Assembly: GCF_001591465.1 (NCBI RefSeq) | Contig: NZ_BCUY01000003.1 | Coordinates: 48,230-112,229 of the forward strand | Reading direction: 5' to 3' | DNA: 64,000 nt | Source: Cytobacillus firmus NBRC 15306 | Lineage (GTDB): Bacteria; Bacillota; Bacilli; Bacillales; Cytobacillaceae | Shown: positions 21,111 through 29,350 of the stretch, in pieces | How positions within the stretch are numbered: position 1 is the first letter of the stretch | How the letters are laid out: each line of letters begins with the position of its first letter | Notes under the pieces: generated by a model | What the model was told of the DNA's origin: nothing | What the model saw: the letters and a program-made list of their open reading frames with translations, nothing else | The model's database searches: none | Translations under genes and position numbers: made by a program

Positions 21111-21422
21111 CTATCCGCTGTAGTCAATAACCTTCCCTTTGTAAGGATGGTTCTGTCTGTCATTGCTGTCTTTTTTCCGATTTTCTGTCCGATCATGTCC
21201 CCCGGCCTCTTTTTGTCTTTCGCTGTCATCATTGCCAAGATTGACATTTTGTTTATGCTCCTGTTTTATTACAGTTTTCCGCTGTTTTTCAGCATTTTCC
21301 TCTGTACTGTCGGCAGCAAACCCGCTGATTGTCTGTCCTCTCTGCTGAAGCTGGTCCTGAATTTTACCTGCTTCGAACGTTCTGGGAAGTGCTATCTGCA
21401 GTTCTATTGATTTCAAACTCAT
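21111..21422 (-). CDS. small conserved-looking protein of the fla/che operon, unknown function
   Basis: This 103-residue reading frame lies between sigD and swrB in the same direction, 9 nt before swrB. It starts MSLKSIELQIALPRTFEAGKIQDQL and then becomes very polar (Q, E, K, D, N), ending in YKGKVIDYSG. I recall short proteins with a similar Ile-Glu-Leu-Gln/Ile-Pro-Arg/Lys-Thr start next to sigD/fliA in other Firmicutes, but cannot name a family. No membrane segment, signal peptide or enzyme motif is visible. The N-terminal third is probably the conserved part. Its ribosome site (AAGGATGTG) is weak. Confidence 0.65.
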   Translation of the reverse strand: MSLKSIELQIALPRTFEAGKIQDQLQQRGQTISGFAADSTEENAEKQRKTVIKQEHKQNVNLGNDDSERQKEAGGHDRTENRKKDSNDRQNHPYKGKVIDYSG

Positions 21423-21511
21423 CCCAGATCACATCCTTGATAACGTCTCACTTCTTATTTTCACTTGCCAGATCTTCATTTTTTTCCTTTGCAGAAAGAA
21501 ATGGCATAAGA

Positions 21512-22267
21512 CTATATGGCTTTTTCCAGCAGCTGTCTCAGCTTAAAAATTGACTTTGAATGGATTTGGGATATGCGGGATGTTGATAGGCCCATTACTT
21601 CGCCAATTTCTGTAAGAGTTAATTCCTCTTTGTAAAATAAACTTAGCACAAGCTGCTCTTTTTCATTTAATTGTAAGATTTTTTCAGCCATTTCTTCCAA
21701 GATTTCATTCTTTAATACCTTTTCTTCTGGAATAATTGCTTTTTCATCCTTAATTGAATAACTGGCATCCTTTTCTTCTGAATCAGGCTGCTCATCAATT
21801 GAGAGGATATTTGCGTAAAAGTGTTCGTTCATAACAGAATACACTTCGTCTTCCTGCATTTCTGTTTCTTCAGCAATTTCACGCACTGTTGCATTGCGCA
21901 TCAGCCGCTGCTGCAGCTTCTCAGTGGCAGCTTCAATTTTTTTCGCCTTATCCCTCGTACTTCGGGGAAGCCAATCTTCTTTTCTTAATCCATCTAGAAT
22001 TGCACCGCGAATTCGAAAGGAAGCATATGTATCAAATTTCAAATCTCTTGCAGGCTCAAACTTTTCCAGCGCATCGTACAAACCCATTAACCCAAGGCTT
22101 CGTATATCATCTCTTGAAACATTCTTCGGCAGGGCAGCGGATATCCGCTGTACATGATAGCTTACAAGAGGCAAATATTTTTTCACAAGAAAATTCCCCG
22201 CTTGAGCATCACGAGAGTCGACCCATTTAGCCCAGTATGTGCTTTCTTCAGTTATCATGTCTGCCAT
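21512..22267 (-). CDS. sigD: RNA polymerase sigma-D factor (flagellar)
   Basis: Sigma-D (sigma-28 class) directs transcription of late flagellar, chemotaxis and autolysin genes. Region 2 is visible as LVSYHVQRISAALPKNVSRDDI...GLMGLYDALEKFEP with FDTYASFRIRGAILDGLRKEDWLPRS, region 3 near residues 110-160, and region 4 as LTLTEIGEVMGLSTSRISQIHSKS. The ATG at 22267 is chosen for a GGAGG 6 nt upstream; ATGs at 22273 and 22258 are alternatives. It stands 276 nt after cheD, unlike the tight spacing elsewhere in this operon. Confidence 0.95.
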   Translation of the reverse strand: MADMITEESTYWAKWVDSRDAQAGNFLVKKYLPLVSYHVQRISAALPKNVSRDDIRSLGLMGLYDALEKFEPARDLKFDTYASFRIRGAILDGLRKEDWLPRSTRDKAKKIEAATEKLQQRLMRNATVREIAEETEMQEDEVYSVMNEHFYANILSIDEQPDSEEKDASYSIKDEKAIIPEEKVLKNEILEEMAEKILQLNEKEQLVLSLFYKEELTLTEIGEVMGLSTSRISQIHSKSIFKLRQLLEKAI

Positions 22268-22543
22268 GGCCATCCTCCTCAAACGTTTCCATTTCTATTA
22301 ATTATTGTTAGTATATCAAAATGTTTCCTATAAAAATATTATCTTTCATCTTAACTGCTCAGTTCTTAATCAATAAATAAGGGGCTTGTCCTTCGAGGAA
22401 ATAATTAGAGAGAATAATAAATAAGCCGGAGAGAAAATCAGCTTTTATGGCTGGCAGTGATCATCCGGCAGCATTTAAAACTAGTAAAGCCGACCTATAT
22501 AAAGCTGATTCACTTGTAACTGCCCATATCTTAGAGCGGGAGC
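22268..22543. other. cheD-sigD intergenic region
   Basis: A 276-nt non-coding gap inside the otherwise compact operon. It contains inverted arms TCAGCTTTTAT (22438-22448) and ATATAAAGCTGA (22497-22508). Close to sigD there is a possible -10, TATACT (22310-22315), without a good -35. It may hold an extra sigD promoter or an RNA control element. No open reading frame was recognised. Confidence 0.5.
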
Positions 22544-23041
22544 TTAAAGAACAACTTTGCCTTTATTAACAGTCCGAACCATCAGTTCGCCTGATTCAGG
22601 ATTGAATTCAATTGTTCTGCCGCTATGCCCGCCAACATCTTCACCTAAAATAGCAATCTTTAATGAATATAGTTCCTTTTTAACCGCTTCCACATTCCTT
22701 GGGCCAATTCTCATTAAATCACTTCCGGAGGAGTATTGGAACATCTGGGCTCCGCCGGCAATTTTGGCATTTAATCGTGAAGCTTTTGCACCGCTTTTCA
22801 ACAGAAGGCTCACTAAATCCCGGATTGCTGTATCAGCATATTTTGCTGAATTAAAGCTTGTGTTCTTTGCTAGAGAAGAATCAGGCAGCATAATATGTGC
22901 CAGCCCGGCAATTTCTGCACTAAGATCATAAAGAACCACACCGACACAGGAACCAAGTCCTGATGTCCTGATTAATCCGGGATTTTTAACTATATTCATA
23001 TCTGCTATGCCGACTTTTACAATTTCTAAAAGACTATTCAT
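22544..23041 (-). CDS. cheD: chemoreceptor glutamine deamidase CheD
   Basis: CheD deamidates glutamines on chemoreceptors and binds CheC to raise its CheY-P phosphatase activity. The 165-residue protein has the catalytic layout of the family: Thr26, Cys32 in LGSCVGV and His49 in GLAHIMLPDS. The segment KIAGGAQMF is also typical. It overlaps cheC by 8 nt, which fits coupled synthesis of the two partners. Confidence 0.94.
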   Translation of the reverse strand: MNSLLEIVKVGIADMNIVKNPGLIRTSGLGSCVGVVLYDLSAEIAGLAHIMLPDSSLAKNTSFNSAKYADTAIRDLVSLLLKSGAKASRLNAKIAGGAQMFQYSSGSDLMRIGPRNVEAVKKELYSLKIAILGEDVGGHSGRTIEFNPESGELMVRTVNKGKVVL

Positions 23042-23675
23042 AATCCGGAACTCCCAATGCCTTAAAGATTATTTGAAATGATTCAGGATCAGGAAGCAGA
23101 AAGAAATGGCCATTAACAGCATTCGTATTTTGAAGTTCATCATTTAAAGCTGTATCAATTACGATGGCGTAATCGCTCACCTGCGAAATTTCCAGGAGAC
23201 CCGTTCCGATAATTGCCCCCACCATATCAATGCTAAGCATCGGCACTGAAGGGAAAAGTGACAGCTTAGTAAAATCCGATAATGAAGATAAATAGGATCC
23301 TGATAGAATGTTGCCAAGCTCCTGGAGCGCGGATAGAGCAAGTTCATCATATGGCAGCTCATCTGCACAGAAAGGAATATTTCCAGGCAGTTCCCGAATA
23401 AAGATTTCAGCCTGTACAAGAGGCAGGACAAAAAACATGCTGCCAGGGGCGTCTCCTTCTATCCTTAGGAACACCCCTGCCACAACACTTTCCGGTCCTC
23501 CGGCCATATCGATCATTTCATCAAAAGAAACAATTTTCACATCCGGGACAGACATATCGATTTTTTTATTAAGCAGCGTTGATAATGCAGTAGCCGCATG
23601 ACCTGCACCAATATTCCCGATTTCTTTAAGAATATCCAATTGAATGCTGCTGATATTTTTTTCTGAAAAATTCAT
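23034..23675 (-). CDS. cheC: CheY-P phosphatase CheC
   Basis: CheC dephosphorylates CheY-P and acts with CheD in adaptation. Both active-site helices of the CheC/CheX/FliY family are present: DILKEIGNIGAGHAATAL near residue 15 and LSALQELGNILSGSYLSSL near residue 112, each with the E-x2-N pattern. Length 213 residues is normal. It overlaps cheW upstream by 4 nt and cheD downstream by 8 nt. Confidence 0.95.
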   Translation of the reverse strand: MNFSEKNISSIQLDILKEIGNIGAGHAATALSTLLNKKIDMSVPDVKIVSFDEMIDMAGGPESVVAGVFLRIEGDAPGSMFFVLPLVQAEIFIRELPGNIPFCADELPYDELALSALQELGNILSGSYLSSLSDFTKLSLFPSVPMLSIDMVGAIIGTGLLEISQVSDYAIVIDTALNDELQNTNAVNGHFFLLPDPESFQIIFKALGVPDYE

Positions 23676-24151
23676 CCCGCGAATCCTTTTCCATCCTGAG
23701 CTGCCAATTCTTCCGGATTCAGGACTTTTTCCAAATCTATTAGGATAAATAATCGTTTTTCGATTTTTGTAACACCTTTGATAAAATCGGCCTCTTCTGA
23801 ACCGATTACCTCCGGAGGGGGTTCAATTGATTCAGGCGCCACATCAATCACATCATTTGCAGAATCTACAATCAATCCGACTTCCATATCTTTCATTACT
23901 GCGATGATGACTCTTGAATGCTCATTATATTCAGCCTCTTCGAGGTTAAATCTGCTTCTTAGACTAATGATAGGTGTAACAACACCCCGTAAATTGATCA
24001 CTCCTTTAACAAAACCGACTGTTCGAGGAACCCGGGTTATATGCTCAACCTTTTCAATGGAACGCACCTGATTAACCGGAATCGCATATTCCTTATCTTT
24101 CAGCTGAAATACAATCAATTTTAAATCCGCGGCTGCCGTCTCACTCATCAT
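23672..24151 (-). CDS. cheW: chemotaxis coupling protein CheW
   Basis: CheW links CheA to chemoreceptors at the cell pole. The single CheW domain is clear from LIVFQLKDKEYAIPVNQVRSIEKVEHITRVP, then GVINLRGVVTPIISLRSRF and VDSANDVIDV. The ATG at 24151 has GGAG 5 nt upstream (an ATG at 24148 is equally usable; a GTG at 24157 is less likely). The C-terminus overlaps cheC by 4 nt. Confidence 0.95.
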   Translation of the reverse strand: MMSETAAADLKLIVFQLKDKEYAIPVNQVRSIEKVEHITRVPRTVGFVKGVINLRGVVTPIISLRSRFNLEEAEYNEHSRVIIAVMKDMEVGLIVDSANDVIDVAPESIEPPPEVIGSEEADFIKGVTKIEKRLFILIDLEKVLNPEELAAQDGKGFAG

Positions 24152-24173
24152 GTTCACTCCTCGTCAAAATTTA

Positions 24174-26210
24174 TTATCTAATCAATGCATTGCAGTCCAC
24201 TATCAGGGCAACCTGTCCATCTCCTAATATAGTTGCTCCGGAAATGGCAAACACGCTTGTTAAGTAGTTTCCAAGTGATTTTAAAACGACTTCCTGCTGC
24301 CCGATAAAGGAATCCACCACAAGCCCGGCCATCTTTTCCCCTTTTCTTACGATAACAACGGAAATGTATTCATCTTCATGATTGTCAGATGGCACTTCAA
24401 AGATTTCCTTCAATGAAAGGAGCGGAACAACCTTGCCTCTGAAATCAATCACCTTCTGATTATGTGCACTTAAGACGTCTTCTTTCCTGATAATGGCTGT
24501 TTCAATAATAGAAGATAGAGGGATTGCGTATTTTTCCTTCTCAATCTCGACGAGCATGACAGAAATAATGGATAAAGTTAATGGCAGCTGTATGGAGAAT
24601 ATGGACCCCTGTCCAACTTTTGAATCGATTGAAACTGATCCTCCCAATGACTCAATTGTATTCTTGACAACATCCAGCCCTACACCCCGTCCGGAAACAT
24701 CTGAGATTTTATCTGCAGTTGAGAATCCTGAGGCAAAAATAAGTTCATATGCCTGTTTGTCGGTTAGTGCTGAAGCCGTTTGCTCCGTAATGATGCCATT
24801 TTTTAACGCTTTCTTTATAACCTTATCTTTGTTTATGCCTGCGCCATCATCCTCTATTTCAATGAAAACATGATTGCCGCTGTGATAAGCCTTTAGAATC
24901 ACATTTCCTTCTTCACTTTTACCATTTGCTTTTCGGACTTCCGGTGTTTCAATACCATGGTCTAATGCATTTCGGATTAAGTGAACAAGCGGATCGCCAA
25001 TTTCATCGATAACCGTTCGGTCCAGTTCGGTATCTGCACCGACAATATCGAGATTGATCATTTTATTTAAATCTCTTGCTAATTGTCTGACCATTCTCGG
25101 GAAACGATTGAATACTGTTTCTATTGGGACCATGCGCATATTCAGAATAATATTCTGCAGGTCTCCGGAAATTCTTGACATATGCTCAACCGTTTCATGG
25201 AGTTCCTGATTGTTTAATTCCTTGGATATTTGTTCAAGTCTGCCTCTGTCAATCACCAATTCTTCAAACAGGTTCATAAGGATATCCAGTCTCTCGATAT
25301 TCACCCTAATGGTTTTGTTGCTGACTTGCTTTGCTGCAGGCGCCTTCTTTTCCTCTTTTGGCATCTCTGAAGCACGCTCTGCCTTCTCCTCCACATCAGG
25401 CTGCAGAGTACCTTCATCCTTCACAGCTTCCCGGGAGATATCATCACCCATAGAAACCTCGAGCACATCTATCCTATCCACTTCTGAGACCTTCAAAAGT
25501 TTTTGACGGATCACTTCGGGTGTTTCTTTGGTCACAATTGTTACAGAGAATTCCTGATCAAATTGCTCTTCTTCAAGCTGCTCAACAGAAGGAGTAGCTT
25601 TGATCACTTCCCCGCTCTTCTCAAGGACCTCAAAAACCATATAGACTCTGGCTGCTTTCAGCAGACAATCTGCCCGCAAGGCTATTGATATTTCATAGGT
25701 CTCAAAGCCCTGCTCCTTCGATTGCTGAATCACGGTCCACTCGAAATCATCATATGTACTCTTGACTGGTCCTGGCGGTTCAGCAATAGCTGCTGCCGTT
25801 TCGGCTCTTGCTTGCGACTGTGCCGGGCTTTCCCCTTTTTCAATAAGCATCAATTTTTCAACAGCAGCGGAAACATCCCTTTTGCCGTCTCCGCCTTCTG
25901 CAATTGATTGAACCATTGCTTCAAGATCATCAACAGCCAGAAAAACGACATCGAGAATTTCAGCATTTACCTTAATCTTCTGATTTCTGATGGCATCCAG
26001 AACATTTTCCATCTGGTGAGTTAGATTAGCGAGATCTTCATACCCCATAGTGGCCGACATGCCTTTCAGCGTATGGGCTGATCTGAATATCTCATTAACT
26101 ATTTTTATATCATCAGGATTTTTTTCTAATTCAAGAAGCTGTTCATTGCACGACTGCAAATGCTCCTTGCTTTCTTCGATAAACACCTCTAAATATTGGT
26201 TCATCTCCAT
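24174..26210 (-). CDS. cheA: chemotaxis histidine kinase CheA
   Basis: CheA autophosphorylates in response to receptors and passes phosphate to CheY and CheB. The 678-residue kinase has the P1 Hpt domain with phospho-accepting His in FRSAHTLKGMSATMGY (near residue 46), a P2 response-regulator-docking domain (about 150-270), and the P3 dimerisation helices (about 300-360). The P4 ATPase domain follows with LVHLIRNALDHGIE, DDGAGIN and GRGVGLDVV, then the CheW-like P5 domain (540-678). It sits between cheB and cheW as in B. subtilis. Confidence 0.97.
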   Translation of the reverse strand: MEMNQYLEVFIEESKEHLQSCNEQLLELEKNPDDIKIVNEIFRSAHTLKGMSATMGYEDLANLTHQMENVLDAIRNQKIKVNAEILDVVFLAVDDLEAMVQSIAEGGDGKRDVSAAVEKLMLIEKGESPAQSQARAETAAAIAEPPGPVKSTYDDFEWTVIQQSKEQGFETYEISIALRADCLLKAARVYMVFEVLEKSGEVIKATPSVEQLEEEQFDQEFSVTIVTKETPEVIRQKLLKVSEVDRIDVLEVSMGDDISREAVKDEGTLQPDVEEKAERASEMPKEEKKAPAAKQVSNKTIRVNIERLDILMNLFEELVIDRGRLEQISKELNNQELHETVEHMSRISGDLQNIILNMRMVPIETVFNRFPRMVRQLARDLNKMINLDIVGADTELDRTVIDEIGDPLVHLIRNALDHGIETPEVRKANGKSEEGNVILKAYHSGNHVFIEIEDDGAGINKDKVIKKALKNGIITEQTASALTDKQAYELIFASGFSTADKISDVSGRGVGLDVVKNTIESLGGSVSIDSKVGQGSIFSIQLPLTLSIISVMLVEIEKEKYAIPLSSIIETAIIRKEDVLSAHNQKVIDFRGKVVPLLSLKEIFEVPSDNHEDEYISVVIVRKGEKMAGLVVDSFIGQQEVVLKSLGNYLTSVFAISGATILGDGQVALIVDCNALIR

Positions 26211-26228
26211 GTGCCTGCCCCCTCGGCT

Positions 26229-27326
26229 TTAAACAAATTTCAATATGGATTCTGCTATACGTTCAATATTCTGCACATCATCTGCCAGGCCCGACTCAAT
26301 CACCGCTCTTGGCATTCCAAATACAATTGATGATTCTTTTGATTCAGCAATGGCTTTTACTTCACCGCTTTTCTTCATTGCCCTCAGGCCATTTCTGCCA
26401 TCTGCTCCCATTCCTGTCATTACGACAGCAATTTTTCTGATCCCGTTAATTTCACCTATAGACTCAAACATCACATCAACTGAAGGTCTGTGTCCGTTCC
26501 TTGGCGGTGATTCATCCAGGTGAATCACAAGATCCCTGCCTGACCTTGCTGCAGTCAGATGAAAGCCACCAGGAGCAATGTAGGCTGTACCGTTTTTAAG
26601 AATATCCCCTTCTTCGGCTTCCTTAACCGATAACGCCGATAGTCCGTTTAGTCTGCTCGCCAGTGACTTCGTAAATCCGGCAGGCATATGCTGTACAATC
26701 AGAATCGGTGCGTTAAGATTTCCTGGAAGGCCGTTCAGCACTTTTTGAAGTGCCCGAGGTCCGCCCGTGGAAGTTCCTATACAGATAATCTGTTTGACTT
26801 TAAGGCTCGATTCAACAGCAGAACGATTAAGCTGAATAGATTGACACGGTTCTATTTTACTATAATTTCGATGAAGTCCGGCAGATTTTTTTCCAATACC
26901 TGAAAAATTAACCAGACCTTTCATATTCGCTTTGCTTGCCTGCACTACTTTATCTGTTAATTCAGTTTTTATTTTATGCAGGTCCAGTGAGATTGGCCCA
27001 GATGGCTTCGCTATAAAATCTACTGCCCCATATTCCATGGCTGTAAAGGTATTTTCAGCACCTTCTTTCGTTGTGCTTGAAAGCATGACTACAGGAACCG
27101 GCATAGTTTTCATAATTATTTTGAGAGCTTCCAGGCCGTTTAGAACCGGCATTTCAACATCCATGGTTACTGCATCAGGATTTAATTCTTTAATCTTCCT
27201 TAAGCCCTCTTCTCCGTTTCTGGCTGTCCCGATAACTTGAATTCTCTCATCTTCAGACAGGAGATCTGCAATCAGTTTCCTCATAAAGGCTGAATCATCT
27301 ACCACAAGCACTTTGACACTCTTCAT
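26229..27326 (-). CDS. cheB: protein-glutamate methylesterase / response regulator CheB
   Basis: CheB removes methyl groups from receptors when phosphorylated by CheA. The N-terminal receiver domain shows VLVVDDSAFMRK and the phospho-acceptor in AVTMDVEMPVLNG. A linker of about 60 residues follows, then the methylesterase with the catalytic serine in IGTSTGGPRAL, the histidine in QHMPAGFT, and GMGADGRNGL. Length 365 is normal. It lies 7 nt after flhG and 19 nt before cheA. Confidence 0.96.
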   Translation of the reverse strand: MKSVKVLVVDDSAFMRKLIADLLSEDERIQVIGTARNGEEGLRKIKELNPDAVTMDVEMPVLNGLEALKIIMKTMPVPVVMLSSTTKEGAENTFTAMEYGAVDFIAKPSGPISLDLHKIKTELTDKVVQASKANMKGLVNFSGIGKKSAGLHRNYSKIEPCQSIQLNRSAVESSLKVKQIICIGTSTGGPRALQKVLNGLPGNLNAPILIVQHMPAGFTKSLASRLNGLSALSVKEAEEGDILKNGTAYIAPGGFHLTAARSGRDLVIHLDESPPRNGHRPSVDVMFESIGEINGIRKIAVVMTGMGADGRNGLRAMKKSGEVKAIAESKESSIVFGMPRAVIESGLADDVQNIERIAESILKFV

Positions 27327-27332
27327 GCTGAT

Positions 27333-28205
27333 TCACCGCCTATTAAAAAGAAATTTTTTTAGCTTCGAAATAAACTGGGAAGTATGATATTCACCAGCCT
27401 GCCCGCCAGCTCTGCCGCCAACTTTCTCAGTCATATTCCGAATCGCTTTTGAAGCAGCTGAATTTTCCTGATAAATAATGAAAGGAATTTGCCGTTTAAC
27501 AGCCAGCTGTATGCTGCGATCATCCGGAATAATTCCCAGGAGGTCAGTATCTCTCCCTAAGAATCTTGATGCGACAGCAGAAATCCTCTTATATGTTTCC
27601 TGCCCTTCTCTCTCTCCTTCAGACCGATTAATGACCAAATGAAATGGAATCGTATCATCCAAAAGATGTATATGCTTCATTACTGAGTATGCATCAGTGA
27701 TAGACGTTGGTTCAGGTGTAGTAATGACCGCAATTTCCTGAACTGAGAGTATGAACTTCGCGGATTCTTCTGTAATGCCTGCACCCATATCAAAGATGAT
27801 ATATTCATAATTTTGAATGAGCTGGGCAAGTTCTCCGGTGAATCTTGAAATTTGCTCATCATCGAGTTTCACAATATGCGAAAGGCCCGTCCCGCCGCCA
27901 ATATAATCAAGTCCATATGGTCCCTCAGAAATAATATTATTTAAAGGCATATCCTTTTCTAAAAAATCAGCAATTGAATAACTGGCTGATCTTCCCATAA
28001 GAATCTCAACATTCCCCATGCCAATATCCAAATCGAATAACAATACTCTGTGGCCCGTTTTGCATAATGAAATAGAGAAATTCAATGAGAAATTTGATTT
28101 CCCTACTCCCCCTTTTCCGCTCACCACTGCTATTGTTTTAAATTGATGACTTCTGCTGTCTTCTTCTTTCAGCCTGGCTCTTAGCCTTTCTGCCTGATCG
28201 TTCAT
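27333..28205 (-). CDS. flhG: MinD-like ATPase FlhG (flagellum number/placement)
   Basis: FlhG is a MinD/ParA-type ATPase that works with the FlhF GTPase and binds the C-ring proteins FliM/FliY to set the pattern of flagella. The deviant Walker A motif VVSGKGGVGKSNFS is near residues 28-40, and YIIFDMGAGI carries the Walker B region. The C-terminal part holds a short Gly/Arg/Ala/Gln run (VGGRAGGQAG) before a membrane-targeting-like helix end. B. subtilis calls it ylxH. It overlaps flhF by 4 nt. Confidence 0.94.
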   Translation of the reverse strand: MNDQAERLRARLKEEDSRSHQFKTIAVVSGKGGVGKSNFSLNFSISLCKTGHRVLLFDLDIGMGNVEILMGRSASYSIADFLEKDMPLNNIISEGPYGLDYIGGGTGLSHIVKLDDEQISRFTGELAQLIQNYEYIIFDMGAGITEESAKFILSVQEIAVITTPEPTSITDAYSVMKHIHLLDDTIPFHLVINRSEGEREGQETYKRISAVASRFLGRDTDLLGIIPDDRSIQLAVKRQIPFIIYQENSAASKAIRNMTEKVGGRAGGQAGEYHTSQFISKLKKFLFNRR

Positions 28206-29350
28206 TTCTTATTCCCCATTAGTTGTTTTACAATATCTTCCGGCCCTGCCATCAGGATATCATCAGGAACATCCTGGCCATTTGTAATATAAGCTGTGCC
28301 TTTTTTATATTTATGAATGATGTTGTACATCGCACCGTAAGTTGACGTTTCATCTGCCTTTGTGAAGATAAGTTTATCAATGTCTATAATTGAGAACTGA
28401 TTATATATATCTTCCATATCCTTTTGTTTCGCGGTAAGCGAGAGCACTAAAAAGGTTTCCATATCCTTCTCGAAATCAATCACATTCTTTAAATCTTCTA
28501 CATACTGTCTGTTCCTGAAATTCCGTCCGGCTGTATCTATTAAAACAAGGTCATATTCTTTCAGTTTCTCTGCTGCCTGTCTGAAGTCATCTATTGTGTA
28601 GCAAACTTCTAAAGGTATATCCAGGATGCCTGCATATGTTTTTAATTGATCGATCGCCGCTATCCTGTAGGTGTCGGCTGTGATAAATGCAGCCTTTTTT
28701 TTATGTTTTATCACACACTCTGCTGCCATCTTCGCCAAGGTAGTTGTTTTCCCTACTCCAGTAGGACCTGCTACATTGATATATTTTTTGGTGAAAGAAA
28801 TCCCGCTGAATGGAATATCCTCAATTTGCTTTATAAGTTCTTCTTGCAGCCAGGCCTCCACTTCAGCAGCTTTAGCTTTGGCACCGCCCAGGTACCATTT
28901 TTCCAGCAATACTTGAAGCACCTGATCCTGTATTGAATTGTCAATTTCCTGTTCATTAAGTAATTGCATGACTTTTCTTATCGCTTCAGGGTAGACAGTA
29001 CTTATCTGCTTTCCACCTGCCAATGAGGACATCATTTGTTTCAGGCTGCTTATCTCTCTAATCAGCTCATCTGATGTTCTTGATCCGGGAAATTGAGAAT
29101 CTTCAGTGTTTCCCTTGAAATGATTTGAAGCAGCAGGGATTGCTGCAGGCTTAACAGCGGGTTTTTGTTCTATTTCCTGATTTGAATCCGCTGCGGCCAT
29201 TACTTCTATATTTCTCTTTTTAAAAAAGCCTAAAACCCCGCCTGTATATACTACTCGAGAATTTAAAATTACGGCATCCTTACCCAATTCCGCGCGTATT
29301 TGTTTCATCGCATCAGGCATGGACGCTGCCATGAACTTTTTTACCTTCAA
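28202..29350 (-). CDS. flhF: SRP-type GTPase FlhF
   Basis: FlhF is the third SRP GTPase beside Ffh and FtsY and directs where flagella are built. The N-terminal B domain runs to about residue 80 (MKVKKFMAASMPDAMKQIRAELG is typical), followed by a helical N domain. The G domain has the P-loop [10 protein letters not shown] at 195-204, ADTYRIAAIDQLKTYA, LIDTAGR and TKADETSTYG. It overlaps flhA by 4 nt and flhG by 4 nt, a tightly coupled trio. Confidence 0.96.
   Translation of the reverse strand: MKVKKFMAASMPDAMKQIRAELGKDAVILNSRVVYTGGVLGFFKKRNIEVMAAADSNQEIEQKPAVKPAAIPAASNHFKGNTEDSQFPGSRTSDELIREISSLKQMMSSLAGGKQISTVYPEAIRKVMQLLNEQEIDNSIQDQVLQVLLEKWYLGGAKAKAAEVEAWLQEELIKQIEDIPFSGISFTKKYINVAGPTGVGKTTTLAKMAAECVIKHKKKAAFITADTYRIAAIDQLKTYAGILDIPLEVCYTIDDFRQAAEKLKEYDLVLIDTAGRNFRNRQYVEDLKNVIDFEKDMETFLVLSLTAKQKDMEDIYNQFSIIDIDKLIFTKADETSTYGAMYNIIHKYKKGTAYITNGQDVPDDILMAGPEDIVKQLMGNKK

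Noticed and set aside
22276..22292. GGAAACGTTTG next to the sigD ribosome site as a possible cre element
   Set aside because: Core AAACGTTT is palindromic, but the outer bases do not fit cre, and the site is inside the translation start region.
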